This document shows, in pieces, positions 53,249-62,791 of a DNA stretch of 64,000 bases (position 1 is the stretch's first letter; the number at the start of each line of letters is the position of its first letter). The stretch is from the NCBI GenBank assembly GCA_965212545.1, contig CBDBVB010000038.1, forward strand, positions 1 to 64,000, given 5' to 3'. The notes beneath the pieces were generated by a model. It made no database searches. It was not told where the DNA came from and saw only the letters and a list, made by a program, of their open reading frames with translations. The translations under genes were made by a program, and so were the position numbers. This DNA comes from JABDIP01 sp965212545 (GTDB lineage: Bacteria; Pseudomonadota; Alphaproteobacteria; DSM-16000; Inquilinaceae).

Positions 53249-54430
53249 ATGATACCAGCCGTGATGCCGACCTATGCGCGGGCCGATGTGGCGTTCGAGC
53301 GGGGCGAAGGGGCGTACCTTTTCGACACCGACGGGCGACGATACCTCGACTTCGCCAGTGGCATCGCCGTGACCAGCCTGGGCCACGCCCATCCGCATCT
53401 GGTGGCCGCATTGCAGGAACAGGCCGGCAAGCTGTGGCACACCTCGAACCTGTTCCATATTCCGGAGCAGGAGCGGCTGGCCCAGCGGCTGGTGGACTCC
53501 AGCTTCGCCGACACGGTGTTCTTCACGAATTCCGGGGTCGAGGCCTGGGAATGCGGCGTCAAGCTGTGCCGCAAATACATGACCCATACCGGCCAGCCGA
53601 AGCGTTGGCGGATCGTCACGGTCGGCGGTGCCTTCCATGGCCGCACCCTGTCGGCGATCGCCGCAGCCAAGACGGAAAAGCTGATCTCCGGCTTCGGGCC
53701 GATGGTCGAGGGCTATGACCAGGTCGCGTTCGGCAATCTGAATGAGCTGCGGGTTGCGATCACTGACGAGACAGCGGCGATTTGCGTCGAGCCGGTGCAG
53801 GGCGAGGGCGGCATCCGCGCCTCGACGCTGGACTATCTGAAGGCACTGCGCGAGACCGCTGACGAGTTCGGGATCCTGCTCTACTTCGACGAGATCCAAT
53901 GCGGCTACGGCCGCACCGGCAAGCTGTTCGCCCATGAATGGGCCGGCATCACGCCTGACGTGCTGTGCGCCGCCAAGGGCATCGGCGGCGGCTTTCCGTT
54001 CGGCGCCTGCCTGGCGACCGAGGCCGCGGCGGCCGGCATGACCGCCGGCACCCACGGCACCACCTATGGCGGCAATCCACTGGCCATGGCGGTCGGCAAC
54101 GCGGTGCTGGACGTGATTCTGGAGCCGGGCTTCCTGGAAGACGTCGACCGCAAGGGGCGCATCCTGTGGGGCCGGCTGTCAGAGCTGGCGGCGGCTTATC
54201 CGACGGTCGTCGAGGAGTTGCGCGGCGCCGGGCTGATGCTGGGCCTGAAGCTGGTGCCGCCGGTCGGTGAGTTCATCGAGACCCTGCGCGCCGCGGGCAT
54301 GCTGGCGGTGCCGGCGGCCGACAATGTCATGCGGCTTCTGCCGCCGCTGATCATTGACGAGAGCGGAATCGATGAGGCGATCGGATGCCTGGAGGCGGTT
54401 TGCAGCGAATGGGCGGCGCGCGATGGCTGA
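53249..54430 (+). CDS. argD: Acetylornithine aminotransferase
   Basis: PLP-dependent class III aminotransferase of 393 residues for the fourth step of arginine synthesis (N-acetylglutamate semialdehyde to N-acetylornithine). FFTNSGVEAWECGVKLCRKY, EPVQGEGGI, YFDEIQCGYGRTGKLFA and the Schiff-base Lys in CAAKGIGGGFPFG are all present. ATG 53249 matches the family N-terminus (YARADVAFERGEG). It overlaps argF by 8 bases. Confidence 0.95.
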   Translation: MIPAVMPTYARADVAFERGEGAYLFDTDGRRYLDFASGIAVTSLGHAHPHLVAALQEQAGKLWHTSNLFHIPEQERLAQRLVDSSFADTVFFTNSGVEAWECGVKLCRKYMTHTGQPKRWRIVTVGGAFHGRTLSAIAAAKTEKLISGFGPMVEGYDQVAFGNLNELRVAITDETAAICVEPVQGEGGIRASTLDYLKALRETADEFGILLYFDEIQCGYGRTGKLFAHEWAGITPDVLCAAKGIGGGFPFGACLATEAAAAGMTAGTHGTTYGGNPLAMAVGNAVLDVILEPGFLEDVDRKGRILWGRLSELAAAYPTVVEELRGAGLMLGLKLVPPVGEFIETLRAAGMLAVPAADNVMRLLPPLIIDESGIDEAIGCLEAVCSEWAARDG

Positions 54431-55349
54431 TCCGAGGCACTTTCTGGATCTGCACCGGGTCGGCCGCGACGATCTGCGCGGCATGATCGATGCCGCGTCC
54501 GAGGCGAAGAAGACCGGCCTGCCCAAGGGAAATGACAAGCCGCTCGCCGGCAAGACGCTGGCGATGATCTTCGAGAAGCCCTCGACCCGGACCCGGGTGT
54601 CGTTCGAGGTCGGCATGCGCCAGCTCGGCGGCGACGTGGTCATGCTGTCGGGCAGTGAAATCCAACTCGGCCGCGGCGAGACCATCGGCGACACCGCACA
54701 GGTGCTGTCGCGCTATGTGGACGCGATCATGATCCGCACCTGGGGCGAGGAGCGGCTGATCGAGATGGCCGAGGCCGCCACCGTGCCGGTGATCAACGGT
54801 CTGACAGACAACAGCCATCCCTGCCAGCTGATGGCCGATGTGATGACCTTCGAGGAGCATCGCGGCCCGATCTCCGGCAAGGTGGTTGCCTGGACCGGCG
54901 ACGGCAACAATGTTGCGCGATCCTGGATCCGGGCCGCCGCCCGGTTCGATTTCGAGCTGCGCCTGGCCTGCCCGGAGGAGCTTCAGCCACCGGCGGATCT
55001 GCTGGCCTGGGCAAACGGCCAGGGCGCCCATGTCAGTGTCAGCAGCGATCCCGACGCGGTGGTAGGCGACGCCGATTGCGTGGTGACCGACACCTGGGTG
55101 TCGATGGGCGACAAGGAGGCGCCGTCGCGGCACAATCTGCTGCGGCCCTATCAGGTCAACGACCGGCTGATGAGCCTGGCCAAGCCAGAGGCGGTGTTCA
55201 TGCACTGCCTGCCGGCCCATCGCGGCGAGGAGGTCACCGACAGCGTCATCGACGGCCCGCAATCGGTGGTGTTCGACGAGGCGGAGAACCGGCTGCACGC
55301 CCAGAAAGGCATCCTTCTCTGGTGCTTAGCACCCACAATCCTTCCGTAA
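54423..55349 (+). CDS. argF: Ornithine carbamoyltransferase
   Basis: Transcarbamylase of 308 residues making citrulline. Carbamoyl-phosphate motif KPSTRTR, ornithine site DCVVTDTWVSMGD, and catalytic HCLPAHRGEEV are intact. Coupled to argD upstream and to hslO downstream through TAATG, the gene order common in alphaproteobacteria. Confidence 0.96.
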   Translation: MADPRHFLDLHRVGRDDLRGMIDAASEAKKTGLPKGNDKPLAGKTLAMIFEKPSTRTRVSFEVGMRQLGGDVVMLSGSEIQLGRGETIGDTAQVLSRYVDAIMIRTWGEERLIEMAEAATVPVINGLTDNSHPCQLMADVMTFEEHRGPISGKVVAWTGDGNNVARSWIRAAARFDFELRLACPEELQPPADLLAWANGQGAHVSVSSDPDAVVGDADCVVTDTWVSMGDKEAPSRHNLLRPYQVNDRLMSLAKPEAVFMHCLPAHRGEEVTDSVIDGPQSVVFDEAENRLHAQKGILLWCLAPTILP

Positions 55350-56262
55350 TGGTGGGTGCTGGCCTAGACGAGGGGACCGATCCGTCGGCCGACGACCTCG
55401 TCCAGCCGTTCCAGATCGAGGTGTCCGGGCTGCGCGGCCGGCTGGTGCGGCTGGGCCCGGCACTCGACGAGATCCTCTCGCGACACGATTATCCCGAACC
55501 GGTCGCGACGTTGCTGGGCGAGGCGGTGGTGCTGGCGGCGATCCTGTCCAGCGCGCTCAAATATGACGGCGTCTTCAGCCTGCAGACCAAGGGCGACGGC
55601 CCGGTGCCGCTGATGGTGGTCGACATCACCTCGACCGGCGATCTGCGCGGCTATGCCCGTTTCGACCGGGCGCCTGGACGATGCCGCCGGACCCGGCGTG
55701 GCCGCGCTGATCGGTGAGGGGCTGCTCGCCTTCACCGTCGATCAGGGGGATTTCACCGATCGCTACCAGGGCATCGTCGAGCTCAGCGGCGAGAATTTGG
55801 CCGACTGCCTGCAACACTATTTCCGGCAGTCCGAGCAGATCGACGCCGGCATCGTCATCGCCGCCGGACGGCCGAACGGCGCCTGGCGCGCCGGCGGTGT
55901 CATGGTGCAAAGGCTGCCCGATTCCGATCGCAAGGTGCCGTCCAGCGACCGGGAAGACGATTGGCGGCGCGCCATGATCCTGCTCGGCAGTGCCACGACC
56001 GAGGAATTGCTGGACCCCGAACTGGCCGCCAACGGACTTGCTGTACCGGCTGTACCATGAGGACGGGGTCAGGGTGTTTGCCCCCTCGAGGTTGCGCGCC
56101 TCCTGCCGATGCTCGCGTGACCGGGTTGCCGGCATGCTGAGCGCGTTGCCGCGCGACGAGGTCGAGGACATGAAGGAGGACGGCACTGTCTCCGTGCAGT
56201 GCGAGTTCTGCAACAGCACCTACCTGTTCGACGACGAGCAGCTCGAGGCCGTCTTCCGATGA
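55349..56262 (+). CDS. hslO: Redox-regulated chaperone Hsp33 (two frameshifts as read)
   Basis: Hsp33 holdase, about 304 residues after repair. The N-terminal part (GEAVVLAAILSSALKYDGVF, SLQTKGDGPV) and later DYFR/GE-type blocks are normal. The zinc-switch Cys set is CRCS and, about 55 residues later, CEFC. One extra G in 55668-55670 and one in 56034-56035 break the frame. Both breaks are repaired by deleting a base, and the three parts then join without loss of conserved sequence. Start overlaps the argF stop. Confidence 0.88.
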
Positions 56263-56339
56263 CCGCCGGCGCGTCTGCGCCATCAATCCGCCATCCCGGC
56301 GTGGCCTGGTTCGGCCAACGATCAATGCGGGGTCCGTCC

Positions 56340-56933
56340 ATGAGTCGCCATGTGCTCGTGCGCGTGCGTCGCTTCTGCTTGTCGCTGTGCTGGTCTTGGC
56401 CGGATGCTCGTCGGCGCCGTCGCGCACGCTTCCGGAGATCACCTTTGCCGATCAGTCGCCGATCGGCCTTGGACGTGGAGCGCATCGAGATCGTGCAACG
56501 ATACGAGCCGGCCTTCGCCGACCCCTTCGTCGACCATCTGTTCCCAAGGCCGCCCGCCACAGTGATCCGCCGCTGGGCCGAAGACCGGCTGGCGGCGCGC
56601 GGCGCCACCGGCACCGCGACCCTGATCATCCAGGATGCCAGCGTCACCGAGGAGGTTCTGGCCCGCAATCCCGGGCTGCAGGGCCTGGTGACGATCGAGC
56701 AGTCGGAACGCTACGAGGCGCGTCTTCGCCGTGCGGCTGGAAGTGAACAAGCCGACGTCGCAGCGGCTATCGCCGAGGTGCTGGCTCAACGGTCGATCAC
56801 CGCGCCGGAGAATGCCTCATTGGCGGACCGCGAACAGATCTGGTTCGAGCTGACCGAGAACGCGATCGACGATCTCGACGCGAAGTTCGAGCAGGAGGTC
56901 ACACAAGGCCTGTCGCGATACATCGTCCGATGA
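56340..56933 (+). CDS. Putative lipoprotein (frameshifted as read)
   Basis: About 198 residues. Assembled reading: MSRHVLVRV, then in another frame LLLVAVLVLAGCSSAPSR with a clear lipobox, and from about 56468 a third frame DVERIEIVQRYEPAFADPFV to the stop at 56933. One missing base near 56360-56370 and one extra G near 56469 explain it. The mature region is helical and charged (EQADVAAAIAEVLAQRS). A conserved-looking envelope lipoprotein whose family I do not recognise with certainty; it follows hslO by 77 bases. Confidence 0.65.
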   Translation: MSRHVLVRVRRFCLSLCWSWPDARRRRRARFRRSPLPISRRSALDVERIEIVQRYEPAFADPFVDHLFPRPPATVIRRWAEDRLAARGATGTATLIIQDASVTEEVLARNPGLQGLVTIEQSERYEARLRRAAGSEQADVAAAIAEVLAQRSITAPENASLADREQIWFELTENAIDDLDAKFEQEVTQGLSRYIVR

Positions 56934-56978
56934 CCGGTCGCCGGTAGTCACAAGCGCTGCAGCCTTGGCCCGGCGGTC

Positions 56979-58151
56979 CTACGCCGCCGCCCAATCGGCG
57001 ACCCGTAGCAGGAACGCCTCGCCGGCCGCCATCTGTTCCAAGGTTATGAACTCGTTGGGCTGATGCGCCTGGGCGATGTCGCCGGGGCCGCAGATCACCG
57101 TCGAAAACCCGGCCTGCTGAAACAGGCCGGCCTCGGAGGCGAAGGCGACGACGCCCGCACTATTGGCGCCTGTGATCTGGCGGGCCAGGGTCTCGGCCGG
57201 ACCGTCGGGGTCCGGCACCATCGCGGGGACATTGGCCAGCGTTTCAGTCTCGATGGTCGCCGCCGAGAACCTTGCCCGCAGGCGCGGCAGAAGATCGTCG
57301 TCGACGAAGGAGCGGTAGCGGGCCAGCACGGCGTCGGTATCCTCTCCGGGGAGCCCGCGATAATCCCAGGCCAGGCAGCACTGCCCGGGGATTATGTTTA
57401 GCGCAGTGCCGCCCTCGATGATCCCGACATTGAGGGTCGCATGGGGTGGCGCGAACCCGCTTGCCGGTGCGGCGTCGCGCTTTGCATCTTCGGCCAGACG
57501 ATCGATGAACGAGACGATCTCGGCGGCGGCGGAGATCGCGCTGACGCCGAGATGCGGCGCGCTGGAATGGGCATCCTGGCCGGTGACCACGGTTCGAAAC
57601 GTGCGCGCGCTCTTATGCGCATTGACCGGCTTCGTCGAACTCGGCTCGCCGACGATCACCAGGCCCGGGCGCGGCAAATGCTCCAGGATGTGAATCAGGA
57701 GGTGGCGGATGCCGTTGCAGCCGATTTCCTCGTCATAGGTCATTGCCAGATGGATCGGCCGCGCCAGCGTGCGCGCGGCGAAATCCGGCACCAGGGAGAG
57801 CGCGATCGCCAGGAAGCCCTTCATGTCGGCGGTGCCGCGGCCATACAGGCGGTCGTCCCGGGCGCTTAGGGTGAACGGGTCGCTGTCCCATTGCTGATCG
57901 GCGACCGGCACGACGTCGGTGTGGCCGGAAAGCACGACCCCGCCTGGGCCGTCCGGGCCGATCGTTGCGAACAGGTTGGCCTTGGCACCATCCGGCGAAG
58001 GCAGCACCAGCGGCTCGACGCCGTGGCCGCGCAGATAGTCGGCCACCCAGTCGATCAGGTCGCGGTTGGATCGGTCCGAGACCGTATCGAAGGCGACCAG
58101 CCGCTCGAGCACCTCCACTGGCGACAGCCTTGGATCGATCGTTGCCGCCAT
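56979..58151 (-). CDS. argE: Acetylornithine deacetylase
   Basis: M20 metallopeptidase-family enzyme of 390 residues. VVLSGHTDVVP, LYGRGTADMKGF and TYDEEIGCNG contain the zinc ligands and catalytic Glu; GQDAHSSAPHLGVSAI is the dimerisation lid. It releases ornithine from N-acetylornithine, consistent with argD and argF nearby. Intact frame; 7 bases from the trkH stop/start boundary. Confidence 0.92.
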   Translation of the reverse strand: MAATIDPRLSPVEVLERLVAFDTVSDRSNRDLIDWVADYLRGHGVEPLVLPSPDGAKANLFATIGPDGPGGVVLSGHTDVVPVADQQWDSDPFTLSARDDRLYGRGTADMKGFLAIALSLVPDFAARTLARPIHLAMTYDEEIGCNGIRHLLIHILEHLPRPGLVIVGEPSSTKPVNAHKSARTFRTVVTGQDAHSSAPHLGVSAISAAAEIVSFIDRLAEDAKRDAAPASGFAPPHATLNVGIIEGGTALNIIPGQCCLAWDYRGLPGEDTDAVLARYRSFVDDDLLPRLRARFSAATIETETLANVPAMVPDPDGPAETLARQITGANSAGVVAFASEAGLFQQAGFSTVICGPGDIAQAHQPNEFITLEQMAAGEAFLLRVADWAAA

Positions 58152-58158
58152 GCCCCGC

Positions 58159-59609
58159 TCAGTTGCGCCAGAAATTCGGCACGATCAGCATCAGCACCGT
58201 GAACAGCTCCAGCCGGCCGAGCAGCATGCCGAAGGACAGCAGCCACAACGCCGCATTCGGCAGGTCCTGGAAGGTCCCGGCCGGCCCGATGATCGGCCCC
58301 AGCCCCGGTCCCACATTGGCGATCGCCGAGGCGGCCCCGGACATGCTGGTCAGGAAATCCAGGCCCAATAGCCCAAGCCCCATGGCCAGACCGACGAAGC
58401 TGATGACGAACAGGAAAAAGAAGCTCATCACCGATTCCGAGACGGTATCGGGGATCTGGCGGCCGTTGTAATAGGCGATGAAGACGCCATGCGGATGCAT
58501 CAGCTTGTACATCTGGGCTCGGCCGTGGCGTAGGCGACCTGGAAGCGGAAGACCTTGATGCCGCAGGAGGTCGAGCCGGCGCAGCCGCCGATGAACATCA
58601 TGAAGAAGAAGGCGCCGACCGCGAACGGTCCCCAGGTGCCGAAATCCGATGTGGCATAGCCGGTTCCGGTGATGATCGAGACCACGTTGAAGGTGCTCAG
58701 CCGGAAGGCGTCCTCCAAGCTCGTCGCCTCGACGTTGCGCCAGACATAGAACGCCATGACCACCACCGCCACGACGACGATGGACAGGAACCACCGGACC
58801 TGGCTGTCGCGGTAGAGCGGCATCACGCTGCCGCGCACCGCCCTCAGATAGAGCGCAAAGGGCAGGCTGCCGAGGATCATGAAAGCGGCGCCGGTGTAGT
58901 CGACGGCGGCGCTGTCAAACGCACCGACGGACTCGTCCGTGGTGGAGAACCCACCGGTCGCGATCGTCGTCATCGCATGGGCCAGCGCGTCGAACCAGGG
59001 CATGCCGGACACCGCGTAGCAGGCGGCGCAGATCAGGGTCAGGGCGAGGTAGATCAGGCCGATCGAGGTGGCGATCTGGGCCGCTCGCGGCAGCACCTTC
59101 TCCGACGTGTCGGAGCTCTCAAGCCGGAACAGCTGCATGCCGCCGACCTGCAGCAGCGGCAGGATCGACAGCGCCACCACGATGATGCCGATGCCGCCCA
59201 GCCATTGCAGCAGGGCGCGCCAGATCAGCAGCCCCGGCGGCACAGTGTCCAGCCCGGTGATCACCGTGGCCCCGGTCGTGGTGATGCCCGACATGCTCTC
59301 GAAGAACGCCTCGGTATAGCTCAGCTTGAGTTCGGAGAACGCGAAGGGCAGCGCCGCGAAGGCGGCGATCACCGCCCAGCTGATCGTGGTCAGCACGAAG
59401 GCCTGCCGAACCTTGAGGTCGAACGGATTGCCACGGCTGGTGATGGTCAGCGCGATGCCGACGAACAGGGTCGCCGCGGCCGAGGCCGCGAAGACCTGCC
59501 AGTCGGGATTCTCCTCGGCCAGGTCGAACAGCGCGGGCAGCAGCATGGCCGCGGCCAGGATGCACAGCAGGATGCCGAGGACGAAGGCGATCGGACGGAA
59601 GTCGAGCAA
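58159..59609 (-). CDS. trkH: Trk potassium uptake channel subunit TrkH (frameshifted as read)
   Basis: Membrane K+ transporter subunit of about 483 residues. Four selectivity-filter-like loops are visible: GITTTGATVITG, TIATGGFSTTDES, IITGTGYATSDF and ANVGPGLGPIIG. One missing base near 58523 shifts the frame between VAYATA and RAQMYKLMHPHG. Start TTG 59609 with GGAAG 6 bases upstream is the only usual start after an in-frame stop. Works with cytosolic TrkA, which is not in the window. Confidence 0.9.
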
Positions 59610-59716
59610 GTCTTCCGGGGTCTTTGCTATCAGAATCGGTCGGAATAACGGCCGCGATCATCGACCCTATCGCCGATGAATGTCCAGACCGGGAATTTGA
59701 ACGCCGTCCCGGGAAA

Positions 59717-60364
59717 TCAGGACTTGAGCCCGGCCATGGCCTGGAACTCGCGGCGTAGCTGGATGTCGTCGCGGAAGGCGCCGATCATGCGGCTGGTGAC
59801 CATTGTGGTTCCGTCCTTGTGGACGCCGCGGGTGGTCATGCAATGGTGCTCTGATTCGATGATCACCGCGACGCCGAGGGGCTGCAGCGCGCCGTCGATG
59901 GCGTCGGCGATCTGCGCCGTCATCTTCTCCTGGATCTGCAGCCGGTGGGCATAGGCGTCGACCACCCGCGCCAGCTTGCTGATGCCGACGACCCGGTGGT
60001 GCGGCAGATAGCCGACATGGGCCTTGCCGATGATCGGCACCATGTGATGCTCGCAATGGGATTCGAACGGGATGTCGCGCAGCACGACCATCTCGTCATA
60101 GCCCTCGACCTCCTCGAAGGTCTTCTGCAGGATCTCGTGCGGGTCCTGGCCATATCCGGCGAAGAACTCCTCATAGGCGCGCACCACGCGATCGGGCGTT
60201 CCCGCCAGGCCCTCGCGACCCGGGTCGTCGCCGGCCCAGCGGATCAGAGTGCGGACGGCCTCCTTGGCCTGTTCCTGGCTCGGACGCTCCGTCGCTTCGG
60301 TGGCCGGTTTGCCCGGATCCGACGATTGCGTTCGCTTGCGCAACGGGGTGGGTGCCGGGGTCAC
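59717..60364 (-). CDS. folE: GTP cyclohydrolase I
   Basis: Enzyme of 215 residues opening folate synthesis by converting GTP to dihydroneopterin triphosphate. FESHCEHHMVPIIGKAHVGY carries zinc ligands; ARVVDAYAHRLQIQE and ESEHHCMTTRG complete the active site. The start is GTG 60364, because AGAGGAG lies 6-7 bases upstream; a longer frame to ATG 60421 would begin inside an inverted repeat and lacks such a site. Confidence 0.93.
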   Translation of the reverse strand: MTPAPTPLRKRTQSSDPGKPATEATERPSQEQAKEAVRTLIRWAGDDPGREGLAGTPDRVVRAYEEFFAGYGQDPHEILQKTFEEVEGYDEMVVLRDIPFESHCEHHMVPIIGKAHVGYLPHHRVVGISKLARVVDAYAHRLQIQEKMTAQIADAIDGALQPLGVAVIIESEHHCMTTRGVHKDGTTMVTSRMIGAFRDDIQLRREFQAMAGLKS

Positions 60365-60416
60365 GACAGTCTCCTCTTGCGGACATGATGCGGTCGTCGG
60401 TGCCGCGGGTGTCGGA

Positions 60417-60469
60417 CTCATACCAAGGAGCGCCGATAATGACTCATTTGATGGCGCTCTTGGTATGAG
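60417..60469. repeat. Inverted repeat between folE and apaG
   Basis: CTCATACCAAGGAGCGCC (60417-60434) and GGCGCTCTTGGTATGAG (60453-60469) pair with one missing base and an 18-base loop. A similar single arm, ATACCAAGGAACGCTGA, occurs at about 27767 after the YtcJ-type gene, so it is probably a dispersed intergenic repeat. Confidence 0.75.
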
Positions 60470-60530
60470 GTACGTGGCCTGTCGGGAAATGGTTTCAACC
60501 CCGGTCCCGCGCCCGTCGCCGTCTGACAGG

Positions 60531-60923
60531 CTAATTCAGCGGCGCGGTGTCGTGAGGGCTGTCGAGAGAGAATGCCGGAATGTCGACGTCGAAGCGGTCG
60601 CCCGCGGTGGTCTCCATCTCGTAGCTGCCGACCATGATGCCCGACGGCGCGCTGAGCGGCGTACCGCTGGTGTATTCGAAGCTCTCGCCGGGGCTCAACA
60701 CCGGTTCGACGCCGACCACGCCGGCACCGCGAACCTCCTGGATATGGCCCCAGCTGTCGGTGATGCGCCAATAGCGATTGCGGAGCTGGACCGTCTCTCG
60801 GCCGCTATTCTCGATCCGCACGTGATACGACCAGACGTAATGGTTGTCCGACGGCGACGACTGGTCATCCAGATAGGAGGGCTCCACCGTCACCGTGATG
60901 TCGCGGGTGCTGGTCTCGTACAT
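60531..60923 (-). CDS. apaG: ApaG domain protein
   Basis: ApaG of 130 residues, a fibronectin-III-like beta-sandwich. VRIENSGRETVQLRNRYWRI, GAGVVGVEPVLSPGESFEYTSG and GIMVGSYEME are the diagnostic blocks. Its role is unclear; it is usually single copy and often near diadenosine tetraphosphate or stress genes. Cytosolic. Confidence 0.95.
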   Translation of the reverse strand: MYETSTRDITVTVEPSYLDDQSSPSDNHYVWSYHVRIENSGRETVQLRNRYWRITDSWGHIQEVRGAGVVGVEPVLSPGESFEYTSGTPLSAPSGIMVGSYEMETTAGDRFDVDIPAFSLDSPHDTAPLN

Positions 60924-61086
60924 GCGGGCAACCGATTATTGGCCTTGTATGCCGGTCGTTTCTGCCGGTCACTCGACCAAGTAGATATCGGTTGACGCCG
61001 GCCCTGTCCAGCGGCGCCGGCCGGACGCCACTGGAGGGCGGCGCATGCCCCACGGGTCTCAACTTCCGAGTGGTGAGACCCGCGAG

Positions 61087-61924
61087 CTAACGGAGCCGGA
61101 TCTCCGCGCGCCGGTTGGACGGCTCACGCACGCCGTCCGGGGTCGCGACCGCCGGGCTCGCCTCGCCTGAGGCCTCCACCACGATCCGCGACCCGGTGAT
61201 GCCGGCGGCTTCCAGCGTCGCCTTGATCGCCTCGGCCCGCTGCAGCGACAGGTCCATATTGTAGGCTCTCGCCGCCGGACCGGTCGGTGTGTCCGACGAC
61301 GGTGATCTCCGGCGAGCCGCCGGCCTTGGCTGCGTCGATCAGGGTCTCGAGCACGCTTTCGCCGGCCTGGGTGATCTCGGCGCTGTCATGGTCGAAGAAC
61401 ACCAGATGGACCGGGATATCCGTTGTCGCCACCGGCGCCAGCTTGTCCTCGATTTCGGTCAGCGCGGCCAGGAACCCGTCGCGGCAGGCGGCGATATGGT
61501 CCGGCTGGTGGTTCTCTTCCTGCTGCTCGAGCCAGCAGTCGAACTTGGCCTGCGCCACCGCCGCCGCATCGGGATCGACGTCCCGGGCGCCGTCATCCAG
61601 CACCTTGGCCAGCCGGCCATGGGCGACCGACATCTCCTCGACCAGGGCGTCGGGGATCTCCCAATCCTCGATCGCCTCGGGCGGCAGCAACTCGCCGGCC
61701 GCGACCTGTGTGCCCTTGCGCGCGAAATAGGCCGCGTCGCCCCAGTCGTACATCTCGCCGGCCTCGAAGGCGACGGTCTGCCGGTATTCGGCGGCAAGTC
61801 GCCGGGTGAAGGGGTCTCCGACCGCCTCGGAGCTTTCGAAACGGTCGATGGCCTGGCCGCTGCATCCCGCCAGCAAGGCTGCGCCAAGGCCGATCGATAT
61901 CGGCCGCGATCCTGTGATCCTCAT
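61087..61924 (-). CDS. OmpA-family lipoprotein (frameshifted as read)
   Basis: About 278 residues. A signal peptide ends LGAALLAGCSGQ (lipobox). The middle is helical. The OmpA_C domain includes HLVFFDHDSAEIT and VVGHTDRSGG, then in the next frame YNMDLSLQRAEAIKATLE and the end EPSNRRAEIRLR. One extra base near 61264 separates the two parts. OmpA_C binds peptidoglycan, so it tethers the outer membrane to the wall. The original frame runs on to 61124 with non-OmpA sequence, which is an artefact. Confidence 0.85.
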
Positions 61925-62105
61925 CTGCCTCTCCGGTTTTCGCGCGTCGCCATCATGGCCGCGCGTTGCTCCGGGCCTGGGTGACGGATACCAACCATCC
62001 TGCCCGCGCCCGGATGAGCAATATTCATGAGGATTCCGGCGCTTTGACGAAGATTTGTGTCGAATCCGGGATATCTTCGTGACGTGGTTAATGCGGTGGC
62101 CTGGT

Positions 62106-62791
62106 TCAGGGCGAGACCGGCTGTTCGATCACCGGGCCGCCGGTCGCCGCCGCATCGGCCGGATCGTGGGTGACCAGCAGGGTCGGCAGGCCGAGATCGC
62201 GGGCGTGGTCGAACACGAATTCCCGGAACCGGGCCCTCAGCGCCGCGTCCAGTTTGGAGAACGGCTCGTCCAGCAGCAGCGCGCGGGGTTCGGCCAGCAG
62301 GGTTCGCATCAAGCGCCGCGCGGGCGCGCTGACCGCCGGACAAAGTGGCCGGATCGCGGTCGGCGAAACCGGCAAGGCCGGCCTCGGCCAGCGCCGCCTC
62401 GACCCGTTGCCGGCGCGCCGCCCGCCCCTTCACGATGGGCGGCAGGGCGAAGGCGAGGTTGTCGCCGACCGACAGGTGCGGGAACAGCAGATCGTCCTGG
62501 AACAGGATGCCGACGCCGCGCCGTTCCGGCGGCAGGGCCGCGATGTCCCGGCCGCCCAGGCGCATCCGGCCGGACCATGAGAAGACCGGGTCCAGGGTGC
62601 CGCAGATCAACGCCAGCAGGCTCGACTTGCCCGAACCGCTCGGGCCCATCAGCGTGGCGATGGTGCCGGGGCGGACCGAAAGGGACAGCGGGCCGAGAAG
62701 TACCTCGCCGTCCAGCGACGAGGGTGATGCCCTCCAGATCCAAACCGTCTCCGGCGCTGCGCAGGGGCACGATCTGGGCGGGGGCGGTCAT
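62106..62791 (-). CDS. ABC transporter ATPase, YnjD/ThiQ-like (two frameshifts as read)
   Basis: About 228 residues after repair. Walker A GPSGSGKSS, Q-loop LFQDDLLFP, signature LSGGQRARAAL, Walker B ALLLDEPFSKLD and H-loop LVTHDPADA are complete. One extra base near 62721 and one near 62322 break the frame. ATG 62791 overlaps the permease stop (ATGA). The YnjBCD or thiamine-type importer family fits; substrate unknown. Confidence 0.8.
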
